Positions 1 to 5,738 of a DNA stretch of 13,897 bases are shown one piece after another. The notes below the pieces were generated by a model that saw only the letters and a program-made list of their open reading frames with translations, ran no database searches and was not told the origin of the DNA. The stretch lies in the NCBI GenBank assembly GCA_964540655.1, contig CAZINR010000035.1, positions 1 through 13,897 of the forward strand. The letters run 5' to 3'. Source of the stretch: CAZQBY01 sp964540655 (lineage in GTDB: Archaea > Altiarchaeota > Altiarchaeia > JAFGQM01). Position numbers and translations under genes: made by a program. Position 1 is the first letter of the stretch; each line of letters opens with the position of its first letter.

Positions 1-26
1 ATGTGGAGATAGTGAAGAAGGGGGCG

Positions 27-689
27 CTATGATCTCTTTCTTTCTGCCAATTCTCTCATCGTAGGCATTTGATTAGCCTCGTGCTCCAAATGCCCCGGCG
101 GGTGCCATCCCGGCGGGAGCTCTTTCGGGTCCTTGACATTGGGAATCCACGTGAGTGACCTGTCATTTATGCCGAACTTGCCCATGTATGGATGCCCTTC
201 GACGCGCGGGTCTGGTTTGGGCCTTGTGCCGAAGCTGACCGCCATAACCCCCATGTGCTCTTTTGCAATCGCAGGATTTATAAGGACCTCGTCGGACCTG
301 CCAAGATTGTGTATGAACGCCTCTTGTCCTGGGCCTATGGTCCTGTGCTGCATCCCTTTGCCGCCCAGATGACCTTCTATCCTGGGGTTGGTGTGAAACA
401 TTAACAGACCATCTGCATGTGAATCGACCCTGTATTCCGTCTGCTCTGGATTCATGTGTACGGATGCGACATATCGCGGGCTGGTGGATCCGCCGTGATG
501 GTTGACTAATATGACCTGGTGCAGATCTCCCTCGGCCTTGCCCCCCATCGTATATCTTTCGAAGGACCAATGGCCTTGGTGCTCAGTCCCCTTATGCGCA
601 TAGCCCTTCTTTTTCAGCGCTTTGGGGTGGGGGACTTTGACCCCGCCCTCAGGCGCGTGTATCCTGAGTTTTGGTGCCGGTCTTGGCAT
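27..689 (-). CDS. Hypothetical histidine-rich protein, probable paralog of the next gene upstream
   Basis: I do not recognise this 220-residue protein and assign no function. It starts at ATG 689 and ends at TAG 27-29. It has 19 histidines, no cysteine, no membrane segment and no signal peptide, so it is probably soluble and cytoplasmic. Basic residues cluster at both ends and the last 30 residues are rich in Pro, His and Glu. Landmarks are GY at 29-30, FERYT at 43-47, IGPGQ at 118-122 and VSFG at 151-154. The first three and their order recur in the neighbour at 744-1418 (GY, FETFS, IGPGE), which suggests distant tandem duplication. Its own TATA-like box at 711-730 matches the neighbour's promoter at 17 of 20 positions, so the two are probably co-expressed. 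The opposite-strand frames here look like shadows. That it is a gene is fairly sure; its role is unknown. Confidence 0.7.
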   Translation of the reverse strand: MPRPAPKLRIHAPEGGVKVPHPKALKKKGYAHKGTEHQGHWSFERYTMGGKAEGDLHQVILVNHHGGSTSPRYVASVHMNPEQTEYRVDSHADGLLMFHTNPRIEGHLGGKGMQHRTIGPGQEAFIHNLGRSDEVLINPAIAKEHMGVMAVSFGTRPKPDPRVEGHPYMGKFGINDRSLTWIPNVKDPKELPPGWHPPGHLEHEANQMPTMRELAERKRS

Positions 690-710
690 TTCGATTGGAT
701 AATTCTTTGC

Positions 711-730
711 GGGATAAATATTAAAAACCC
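711..730 (-). promoter_or_regulatory. TATA-like promoter of the 27-689 gene
   Basis: Read on the minus strand this is GGGTTTTTAA, two variable bases, TTTATC and CCC. The A/T core is about 30 nt upstream of ATG 689, right for a short or absent leader. It matches 17 of 20 positions of the 1431-1450 box ahead of the upstream gene. Its T-run may also help terminate the upstream transcript. Confidence 0.6.
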
Positions 731-743
731 TTCTTAGAGCAGA

Positions 744-1418
744 TTATGCCAAATCCCCGAACTTGTCCTTGCGCCTCTGTACTTTGGCTTGTTTTGCCCG
801 CATCCTGGCTTCTTCGGGCGAGCAGTCATGGAGAGCGAAGGTCAGATGCTCATATTTCGAGCCCTCGAAGGCGGGTCCGCTCCTGTTTCCGTGAGAGCTG
901 GAAACCGTGAAGCCGAACCTCGATCCCCTCTTACCAGTCCGCTCATGGGTGTGAAGGTCGATTTGGTCTACGAGAGTGGGATCCTTCAGGGCCACGTGTT
1001 CGCCCGGTCCGATGAACTTGAGGCCGCCGTCATAGTATTCCAGAGCCTTGTCCCCCGCCCCGCGATAGACGCTGACTGTCGTCCCTGCGCCGGACTTGTG
1101 GCGGACTGCGGCCAGGGGGGTTCCCTCCGGCGACCGGATCACAGTTACGTGGTCCAGACCATTCTTGGACCTTCCGCGCCTGGAGAATGTCTCGAAGACC
1201 AGCCCTCCGCCGCCCGTCTTCCGGGCGCCCATCTTATAGCCATGGAGGCGCAGCTTCTCGGGAGTCGGCTTGGCGTCCAGTTTCAGATCTTTTGGAGCAC
1301 GGGCCCCCTCCCGCCTGCCTCCGACTGCGACGCCCTTGGGGAGACGGGCACCCTCGCTAGGCTGTTTCTTCCGGCCTATGTTGACTCCCTTGGGGCCGGC
1401 CGGTTTCCTCGATGCCAT
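744..1418 (-). CDS. Hypothetical basic protein, probable paralog of the 27-689 gene
   Basis: Unrecognised 224-residue protein ending at TAA 744-746. I chose ATG 1418 over the upstream ATG at 1487 because a TATA-like box (1431-1450) lies between them, about 25 nt ahead of 1418; a start at 1487 would put the promoter inside the coding sequence. Residues 1-55 are strongly basic, Gly/Pro-rich and probably disordered, with three degenerate repeats (PKGVNIG, PKGVAVG, PKDLKLD). The rest looks like a compact beta-rich domain: GY at 60-61, FETFS at 75-79, IGPGE at 136-140, HTH at 156-158 and FEGSKY at 184-189. The C-terminal 25 residues are a charged helix. There is one cysteine (199) and no membrane segment. 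The basic N-terminus could bind nucleic acid, but no known DNA-binding motif is visible. It is divergent from porG. Confidence 0.7.
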   Translation of the reverse strand: MASRKPAGPKGVNIGRKKQPSEGARLPKGVAVGGRREGARAPKDLKLDAKPTPEKLRLHGYKMGARKTGGGGLVFETFSRRGRSKNGLDHVTVIRSPEGTPLAAVRHKSGAGTTVSVYRGAGDKALEYYDGGLKFIGPGEHVALKDPTLVDQIDLHTHERTGKRGSRFGFTVSSSHGNRSGPAFEGSKYEHLTFALHDCSPEEARMRAKQAKVQRRKDKFGDLA

Positions 1419-1430
1419 GTTTTCTGTTAA

Positions 1431-1450
1431 GCGATAAAGCTTAAAAACCC
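1431..1450 (-). promoter_or_regulatory. TATA-like promoter of the 744-1418 gene
   Basis: The minus strand reads GGGTTTTTAA, GC, TTTATC, GC. The A/T core lies about 25 nt upstream of ATG 1418, which sets that start and implies a leaderless or nearly leaderless mRNA. It is nearly identical to the box at 711-730. Confidence 0.65.
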
Positions 1451-1486
1451 CGTTCTTTGCCAAGGAGGGGCACGTTATAATTTCCA

Positions 1487-1500
1487 TTTTTATAATCTTA
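1487..1500 (+). promoter_or_regulatory. TATA box of the por operon
   Basis: TTTTTATAAT at 1487-1496 lies about 30 nt upstream of the porG ATG at 1526, with no purine-rich ribosome site between them. This is the expected layout of an archaeal TBP site driving a short-leader or leaderless transcript. It sits in the 107-nt divergent region 1419-1525, which holds no other gene. Confidence 0.65.
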
Positions 1501-1525
1501 TTCCTAAATTACACTCCGTTTTACT

Positions 1526-2104
1526 ATGGCAAAAGACGTGTTAGAGGTTCGCATACACGGAAGAGGAGGCCAGGGCGGCAAGACCGCTGCCCAGTTCATA
1601 GCCGAGTCGGGCATGGACGAGGGCAAGCACGTCCAGGCGTTCCCTGAGTACGGCCCGGAGAGGAGCGGCGCCCCGGTGACCGCCTACGCGCGCATCTCCG
1701 ACGAGCACATACGCCTCTACCAGCCGGTCCACAATCCGGACATCGTCCTGGTCATCGACCCCACGCTCATCGGCCCGATAGACGTCACGGAGGGCATGAC
1801 CGAAGACGGCATACTCATAGTCAACACTTCTAAATCGCCGGAGGAGATAAGGAAGATGACCTGCTTCGACGGCAAGGTCTACACCGTGGACGCGACCAAG
1901 ATAGCGATTGACGCCACGGGGGTCAACAAGCCTAACGTCCCCATACTCGGCGCCATGATAAAGGTCACGGGCGCCATCAAGCTGGACAGTGTCGAGGGCA
2001 AGATACGCCAGAAGTTCACCAAGAAGCTGGGCGAGGACAAAACACAAGCCACCGTGGACGCCATTAAGCGCGCGCACGACGAGGTTAAGGGTCAAGATGA
2101 CTGA
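1526..2104 (+). CDS. porG: Pyruvate (2-oxoacid):ferredoxin oxidoreductase, gamma subunit
   Basis: Gamma subunit of the cytoplasmic enzyme that oxidises pyruvate (or a related 2-oxoacid) with CoA to acyl-CoA and CO2 and reduces ferredoxin. The 192-residue length is normal for PorG. The N-terminus has the family signature RIHGRGGQGGKTAAQF (residues 9-24), then AFPEYGPERSGAPV with the usual glycine- and arginine-rich loop. VLVIDPTLIG matches the Rossmann-like core of the gamma domain. It is the first gene of the operon. ATG 1526 follows the TATA box by about 30 nt and there is no better upstream start. It ends at TGA 2102-2104, overlapping porD by 8 nt, so translation is probably coupled. The order gamma-delta-alpha-beta is the usual archaeal POR/VOR order. 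Substrate choice between pyruvate and branched 2-oxoacids cannot be settled from this subunit. Confidence 0.93.
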   Translation: MAKDVLEVRIHGRGGQGGKTAAQFIAESGMDEGKHVQAFPEYGPERSGAPVTAYARISDEHIRLYQPVHNPDIVLVIDPTLIGPIDVTEGMTEDGILIVNTSKSPEEIRKMTCFDGKVYTVDATKIAIDATGVNKPNVPILGAMIKVTGAIKLDSVEGKIRQKFTKKLGEDKTQATVDAIKRAHDEVKGQDD

Positions 2105-2414
2105 AAAGAAATGCAAGCCGCCGGCTGCCAAGAAGGGCTGGAAGGACATACCCATAGGCGGCGTCATAGAGAACGCGCCCACCTCACTGGTCAACAAGAC
2201 GGGCGCATGGCGCGCATTCAGGCCGGTATGGGGCGAGGAGAGGTGCATAAACTGCATGATATGCGTCGCCTACTGCCCTGACATGTGCATCCCTTCAAAA
2301 GGCGACAAGCGCCTTGAGACGGACTTCGACTACTGCAAGGGCTGCGGCATCTGCGCGACAGTGTGCCCGGTCAAGTGCATCAAGATGGAAGAGGAGGGCA
2401 AGTTCAGAGAATGA
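2097..2414 (+). CDS. porD: Pyruvate (2-oxoacid):ferredoxin oxidoreductase, delta subunit (2x[4Fe-4S] ferredoxin)
   Basis: Small iron-sulfur subunit that relays electrons from the TPP/[4Fe-4S] centre of the alpha-beta core to external ferredoxin. The 105-residue length fits PorD. Two full cluster motifs are visible: CINCMICVAYCP and CKGCGICATVCP, each CxxCxxCxxxCP, so two [4Fe-4S] clusters are expected. The N-terminus has the usual lysine-rich stretch and a GGVIENAPTS segment before a TGAWR element typical of the family. The frame is open upstream into porG (from 1989), but ATG 2097 gives the family length and overlaps the porG stop by 8 nt; GAGGT at 2081-2085 may serve as a ribosome site. Its TGA (2412-2414) overlaps the porA ATG (2411-2413). 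Confidence 0.93.
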   Translation: MTEKKCKPPAAKKGWKDIPIGGVIENAPTSLVNKTGAWRAFRPVWGEERCINCMICVAYCPDMCIPSKGDKRLETDFDYCKGCGICATVCPVKCIKMEEEGKFRE

Positions 2415-3664
2415 CCAAAGCGCAGCCACTCACGGGAGCAGACGCGGTCGCCCAAGCGATGAGGCAGATAGACCCGGACGTGGTCGCCGCCTATCCCATT
2501 ACGCCCCAGACCCATATCGTCGAGCATCTTGCCGAGCTGGTAGCGGAAGGCGAGCTCGATGCCGAGTTCGTACCCGTCGNNNNNNNNNNACCGCAGTCCC
2601 CCATAGTCGAGGGCTTCGCCAAGTTCGTCGCCGACGGGAAGGTCAAGGCGGAGATGGTAAGGGTAGAATCGGAGCACTCGGCGCTCAGCGCCGTCGTGGG
2701 CTCGGCATTCGCAGGCGCGCGCACCATGACCGCGACTTCCTCGGCCGGGCTGGCTCTGATGCATGAGATATTGGGGGTGGCCTCAGGGCTGAGGGCACCC
2801 ATCGTCATGCCCATAGCCAACCGCGCGCTGTCCTCGCCTTTGAACATCCACTGCGACCACTCCGACACCATGGGTGCGCGCGAGATGGGCTGGATGCAGG
2901 TCTATGCGGAGAGCGCACAGGAGGCCTATGAGAACGCACTCCTTTCCGTAAGGCTTGCCGAGCACGAGGACATTTTAACCCCGATAATGCCGTGCATGGA
3001 CGGCTTCATCACAAGCCACGGAGTGGAGAACGTGGTCATCCATGACGATGCTGCGGTCAGGGACTTCGTGGGTGAGTATAAGTTCCCCTTCAACCTTCTC
3101 GATTATAAAAAGCCGATAACCGTGGGCGCCATAGAGCTCACCGACTATTTGTTCGAAACCAAGCGCCAGCAGGTCGAGGCGATGGAACACGTGCCCAAAG
3201 TGCTCCCCAAAGTAGCAAAAGAGCTGGCCAAGATAACTGGCAACGAGTTCGACGTCGTGGAGGAGTATCAGACTAAAGATGCGGATGCCATTGTCATGAC
3301 AATGGCGTCGGCCGCCGGGACCACCAAGACAGTCGTGGACAAGATGAGGGAGGGGGGAAAGAAGGTAGGCCTCCTCAAACTGAGGATGTTCAGACCGTTC
3401 CCCTACGAAAGGGTGGCGAGGGCGCTAGAGGGCGCCAAGACCGTGGCCGTTCTCGACAGGGCGGCCTCCTACGGCGCGCACGCACCCATCTACTCCGATG
3501 TTTTGAACGCATTGTTCGATTCCAAGTCAAAGCCGAAGATACAGAGCTATGTCTTCGGAATCGGCGGCAGGGATTTGAGCGACTTCCACATCGAGGCGGT
3601 CTTCGAAAAACTGCTCAAGGGAGAGGTCACAGGAAGGGAAGCGTACATCAACCTAAGAGAATGA
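2411..3664 (+). CDS. porA: Pyruvate (2-oxoacid):ferredoxin oxidoreductase, alpha subunit (contains assembly gap)
   Basis: Alpha subunit, which with PorB forms the TPP-dependent core. It is chosen from ATG 2411 (ATGA overlap with porD); the open frame from 2363 lies inside porD. Family signatures are AMRQIDPDVVAAYPITPQ (16-33), VESEHSALSA (85-94), ATSSAGLALMHE (108-119) and GSAFAGART, then the C-terminal domain with RMFRPFPYERV and AVLDRAASYG. It is 417 residues as read. Four residues are undefined because 2580-2589 are N, and residues 32-56 and 61-85 are two diverged copies of the same segment (13 of 25 identical). Removing one copy and the gap gives about 388 residues, the normal PorA length, so the extra piece is most likely a misjoin and this is not a reliable natural protein. 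It ends in an ATGA overlap with porB. Confidence 0.88.
   Translation: MTKAQPLTGADAVAQAMRQIDPDVVAAYPITPQTHIVEHLAELVAEGELDAEFVPVXXXXPQSPIVEGFAKFVADGKVKAEMVRVESEHSALSAVVGSAFAGARTMTATSSAGLALMHEILGVASGLRAPIVMPIANRALSSPLNIHCDHSDTMGAREMGWMQVYAESAQEAYENALLSVRLAEHEDILTPIMPCMDGFITSHGVENVVIHDDAAVRDFVGEYKFPFNLLDYKKPITVGAIELTDYLFETKRQQVEAMEHVPKVLPKVAKELAKITGNEFDVVEEYQTKDADAIVMTMASAAGTTKTVVDKMREGGKKVGLLKLRMFRPFPYERVARALEGAKTVAVLDRAASYGAHAPIYSDVLNALFDSKSKPKIQSYVFGIGGRDLSDFHIEAVFEKLLKGEVTGREAYINLRE
2504..2665 (+). repeat. Duplicated porA segment flanking the N gap (probable misjoin)
   Basis: 2504-2578 and 2591-2665 each encode 25 residues of the same PorA segment, starting PQ and ending V. I count 13 of 25 residues and 47 of 75 bases identical. 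The left copy stops one base into the codon where the family has the Glu of VESEH; the right copy starts right after the Thr-Pro step. This looks like two contig ends that overlap in homology but differ too much to merge. Confidence 0.75.
2580..2589. other. Assembly gap of 10 N
   Basis: Ten undetermined bases inside porA. The round number suggests a scaffolder placeholder, so the true distance is unknown. Confidence 0.98.
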
Positions 3665-4584
3665 ACTATAAGGAATTCGCCAAGAAAGAAGCGAGGCTGG
3701 CCCCGGGACACGGGCTGTGCGGAGGCTGCACCGAGCCCATGATAGTCAAGACCGTTCTGGGCGCAACGGACAAGCCGGTAGTCGCCGCCAACGCAACCGG
3801 CTGCCTCGAGGTATCGACCACCATCTATCCCAAATCCGCCTGGAGGATCCCCTGGATACACAGCGCCTTCGAGAACGCCGCCGCGACCATCGCGGGCGTC
3901 GAGACCGCTTACCAGTCGCTCAAGAAACAGGGGAAAATCAAGGAGGACATCAAGTTCGTCGCCTTCGGCGGTGACGGCGGGACCTATGACATCGGCCTGC
4001 AGTCATTATCCGGAGCGCTCGAAAGAGGGCACGACTTCCTGTATGTCTGCCTGGACAACGAGGCGTACATGAACACTGGCGGCCAGAGGTCGGGCGCAAC
4101 ACCCTATGGTGCCGCAGCCACGACATCGCCCGCCGGGAAAGTCATTCAGGGGAAGATGGAGTGGAAGAAGGATCTGATTAAAATCTGCGTCGCCCACAAG
4201 ATACCCTACGCCGCGCAGGCGTCCGCCGGCAACTGGCTGGACCTGGCAAACAAAGCCGAGAAGGCCTGGGCCATCGAGGGGCCGAAGGTCCTGCTGGTCT
4301 ACTCGCCCTGCACTACGCTTTGGGGCTTCCCGAACAGCAAGGCGATAGACATCTCCAAGCTGCTCATCGAGACGGGCGCATGGCCGCTCTACGAGGTGGT
4401 CAACGGAGAATATAAACTAACCTACAAACCCAAAGAGCGCAAGCCGATGACCGAGTACCTCAAGACCCAGAGACGCTTCAAGCACCTGCTTAAGCCAGGC
4501 AACGAGGAGCACGTCGCGCGCATACAGAAGGGCGTCGACGACTACTGGAACGAGATTCTCGAGCTCTGTGGCGAGAGCGAGTAA
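3661..4584 (+). CDS. porB: Pyruvate (2-oxoacid):ferredoxin oxidoreductase, beta subunit
   Basis: TPP-binding catalytic subunit carrying the core [4Fe-4S] cluster. At 307 residues it is the usual length. Likely cluster ligands are C20 and C23 (GHGLCGGC), C48 (NATGCLEVSTT) and the distal C217 (YSPCTTLWGF), the CxxC-x24-C plus distal Cys pattern of PorB. The TPP/Mg site is GDGGTYDIGLQS from residue 104, followed by CLDNEAYMNTGGQRSG (130-145), matching the family closely. The AWRIPWIHSAFENAAA segment (60-75) is also typical. ATG 3661 overlaps the porA TGA (ATGA), so translation is probably coupled. The TAA at 4582-4584 is one base from the stop of the convergent membrane-protein gene. T-rich stretches just beyond the stop on this strand (from 4588) may terminate the operon inside that neighbour's lysine-coding 3' end. 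Confidence 0.94.
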   Translation: MNYKEFAKKEARLAPGHGLCGGCTEPMIVKTVLGATDKPVVAANATGCLEVSTTIYPKSAWRIPWIHSAFENAAATIAGVETAYQSLKKQGKIKEDIKFVAFGGDGGTYDIGLQSLSGALERGHDFLYVCLDNEAYMNTGGQRSGATPYGAAATTSPAGKVIQGKMEWKKDLIKICVAHKIPYAAQASAGNWLDLANKAEKAWAIEGPKVLLVYSPCTTLWGFPNSKAIDISKLLIETGAWPLYEVVNGEYKLTYKPKERKPMTEYLKTQRRFKHLLKPGNEEHVARIQKGVDDYWNEILELCGESE

Positions 4585-4585
4585 C

Positions 4586-5116
4586 CTACTTTTTCTTGGG
4601 CTTTTTGCTGCTGAACAATTCACACGCAGGGCACCCAATCTCCCTCTGCTTGCAGTGCTTGCACGCCCATCTGTGGATTACGCCCTGACCCGGGAAGCCC
4701 AAGATGCCTACAGAGACTATCGCGCCCAGGCGAAGCCAGTCGAACTGTATCGCCAGCAGTATCGCCCCGAAGGCCATGGGCAGAAGGGTTATCATGAACG
4801 TCGGGAGCAGGGACTTCCATGTGAACTGCTTTTCCGTGAAGCGCCTCGGGTCGCCTTTTTTAAGCAGCTTCGCAGCGCAGATACCCTTGCCGCAGAAACA
4901 GAGCTTGCCATAGTAGTAGCAATGAATACAGCCCTCTTTGAGTATCAGGAATTCCTGATAGGCGACATAGACAAGGTAGATTATCGGAACCGCGAGTCCG
5001 TAGGGCCAGAGGATGTAGGCCCCGAGCAGGGCGACTATCGCGTCAAAGACATTGCAGAGTACGACCCCGGGCAGAGGATAACTCTCATAGATCTCCTGTC
5101 CGGCAGACTTGGCCAT
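4586..5116 (-). CDS. Four-helix membrane protein with two cysteine clusters
   Basis: Unnamed 176-residue protein. I use ATG 5116, about 27 nt from a TATA-like box, over the in-frame TTG at 5137. Hydrophobic segments lie at about 17-38, 40-58, 104-124 and 127-146. The loop between helices 2 and 3 has C63xxC66, C73xC75 and C80 in a YYYG/GKG context; the tail has C152xxC155 and C162xxC165, a zinc-ribbon-like spacing. Both clusters fall on the same side, and the Lys/Arg content puts that side in the cytoplasm by the positive-inside rule. Metal or Fe-S binding, or dithiol redox work, is plausible but unproven. It is convergent with porB (one base between stops) and lies downstream of the regulator at 5179-5664 with its own promoter. 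The opposite-strand frame at 4568-5143 lacks any such pattern and is a shadow. Confidence 0.78.
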   Translation of the reverse strand: MAKSAGQEIYESYPLPGVVLCNVFDAIVALLGAYILWPYGLAVPIIYLVYVAYQEFLILKEGCIHCYYYGKLCFCGKGICAAKLLKKGDPRRFTEKQFTWKSLLPTFMITLLPMAFGAILLAIQFDWLRLGAIVSVGILGFPGQGVIHRWACKHCKQREIGCPACELFSSKKPKKK

Positions 5117-5138
5117 ACTGATATTAAAGCGCTTCAAA

Positions 5139-5148
5139 CTTAAAAATC
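5139..5148 (-). promoter_or_regulatory. TATA-like box of the 4586-5116 membrane protein gene
   Basis: The minus strand reads GATTTTTAAG, centred about 27 nt upstream of ATG 5116. A second A/T patch (TGTATAAAGG, 5152-5161) is an alternative. This supports independent transcription from the regulator gene upstream. Confidence 0.5.
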
Positions 5149-5178
5149 ATCCTTTATACAAAGCGAGAGTAGCGCGCA

Positions 5179-5664
5179 TCAGGGCAGCTTTATCTGGGCC
5201 AGCATGTTGATGTAGTAGTCCAGCCTTTTTATCTCTTTTTCCAGCACGTCTATGATGCGCTTGATGCGCTTCTGCTCGTCCTTGTCAAGGCCCTCGAGAT
5301 GCTCCCGGCTCTCGTCGAACTCCTTGAGAGAGTCGGCGAGCGTCTTCTTGACACGGACCACCACCGCCTTCTTCAAAATGTCCAGCAAGTCTCCGTTGAG
5401 TCTGACATAGAGCTTGCGGTCTCCGGCCTTCTTGACCTTCTTGACGACCTCCATGACCTCCAGGAAGTCCAGGCTGAGGGAAATCATGGACGAGGAGTAA
5501 CCGGTCTCCTTGGCCAGGTCCTGCAATGAAATGGGCTTGTCCCTTATCAGCAGGACCCCTATTATCTTGCCGTGGAGCGGGGAATAGCCTATGGTCTCCG
5601 CTACCGCGGCGAAATTGCTCATTATCTTCTTCTCCAACTGCTTCTCGCTTAGCTGTTCGGCCAC
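5179..5664 (-). CDS. GbsR/MarR-like winged-helix transcriptional regulator
   Basis: Cytoplasmic DNA-binding protein of 161 residues. The layout is that of the GbsR branch of MarR-like regulators: GYSPLHGKIIGVLL (26-39), then DKPISLQDLAKETGYS (42-57) as the first helices of the winged HTH, SSSMISLSLDFLEVM as the recognition helix (58-71), and a basic wing with GDRKLYVRL (81-89). Residues 100-155 form a charged helical region, probably a dimerising coiled coil. The start is taken as GTG 5664, about 27 nt from an A/T box at 5685-5697; an internal ATG at 5622 would still leave the whole HTH and cannot be excluded. It is divergent from the radical SAM gene across 74 bases that contain a perfect palindrome, so autoregulation and control of that gene are likely but inferred. 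The ligand is unknown. Confidence 0.82.
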   Translation of the reverse strand: MAEQLSEKQLEKKIMSNFAAVAETIGYSPLHGKIIGVLLIRDKPISLQDLAKETGYSSSMISLSLDFLEVMEVVKKVKKAGDRKLYVRLNGDLLDILKKAVVVRVKKTLADSLKEFDESREHLEGLDKDEQKRIKRIIDVLEKEIKRLDYYINMLAQIKLP

Positions 5665-5684
5665 CGTTAAGTTTATATAGTATG

Positions 5685-5697
5685 AATATTAAAATTT
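5685..5697 (-). promoter_or_regulatory. TATA-like box of the winged-helix regulator gene
   Basis: An A/T-only stretch containing TATTAAAA (5687-5694) is centred about 27 nt upstream of GTG 5664. A second box, CTATATAAAC on the minus strand (5671-5680), would better suit the internal ATG at 5622. Confidence 0.45.
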
Positions 5698-5699
5698 AC

Positions 5700-5723
5700 A
5701 ACTTTTAATAACTATTAAAAGTT
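5700..5723. promoter_or_regulatory. 24-bp perfect palindrome, candidate operator
   Basis: The arms AACTTTTAATA (5700-5710) and TATTAAAAGTT (5713-5723) are perfect reverse complements around an AC spacer. It lies 15 nt before the radical SAM ATG (5739) and covers the only TATA-like sequences at the right distance from it, so a bound protein would block TBP. A further TATTAAAA copy at 5687-5694 lies in the regulator's own promoter. Palindrome size and place fit a dimeric winged-helix repressor, most simply the product of 5179-5664. Confidence 0.6.
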
Positions 5724-5738
5724 CAGCAAATTCCCGAC

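Noticed and set aside
789..1430. 213-codon open frame on the + strand opposite the 744-1418 gene
   Set aside because: No recognisable signature or promoter; the minus-strand frame has both a promoter and paralog-like motifs.
1419..1487. N-terminal extension of the 744-1418 gene up to ATG 1487
   Set aside because: It would place the TATA-like box inside the coding sequence and overlap the por promoter; ATG 1418 has the right promoter spacing.
1541..2257. 238-codon minus-strand frame opposite porG and porD
   Set aside because: Shadow of two certain genes in GC-rich DNA.
2504..2665. Genuine internal duplication in PorA as a functional novelty
   Set aside because: It coincides exactly with an N gap and inflates an otherwise normal-length protein; misjoin is the simpler reading.
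4568..5143. 191-codon + strand frame after porB
   Set aside because: It overlaps the porB end; the minus strand encodes clear membrane helices and paired CxxC motifs.
5700..5723. Palindrome as a transcription terminator
   Set aside because: It lies between two divergent start codons, where there is no upstream transcript to end; an operator fits better.
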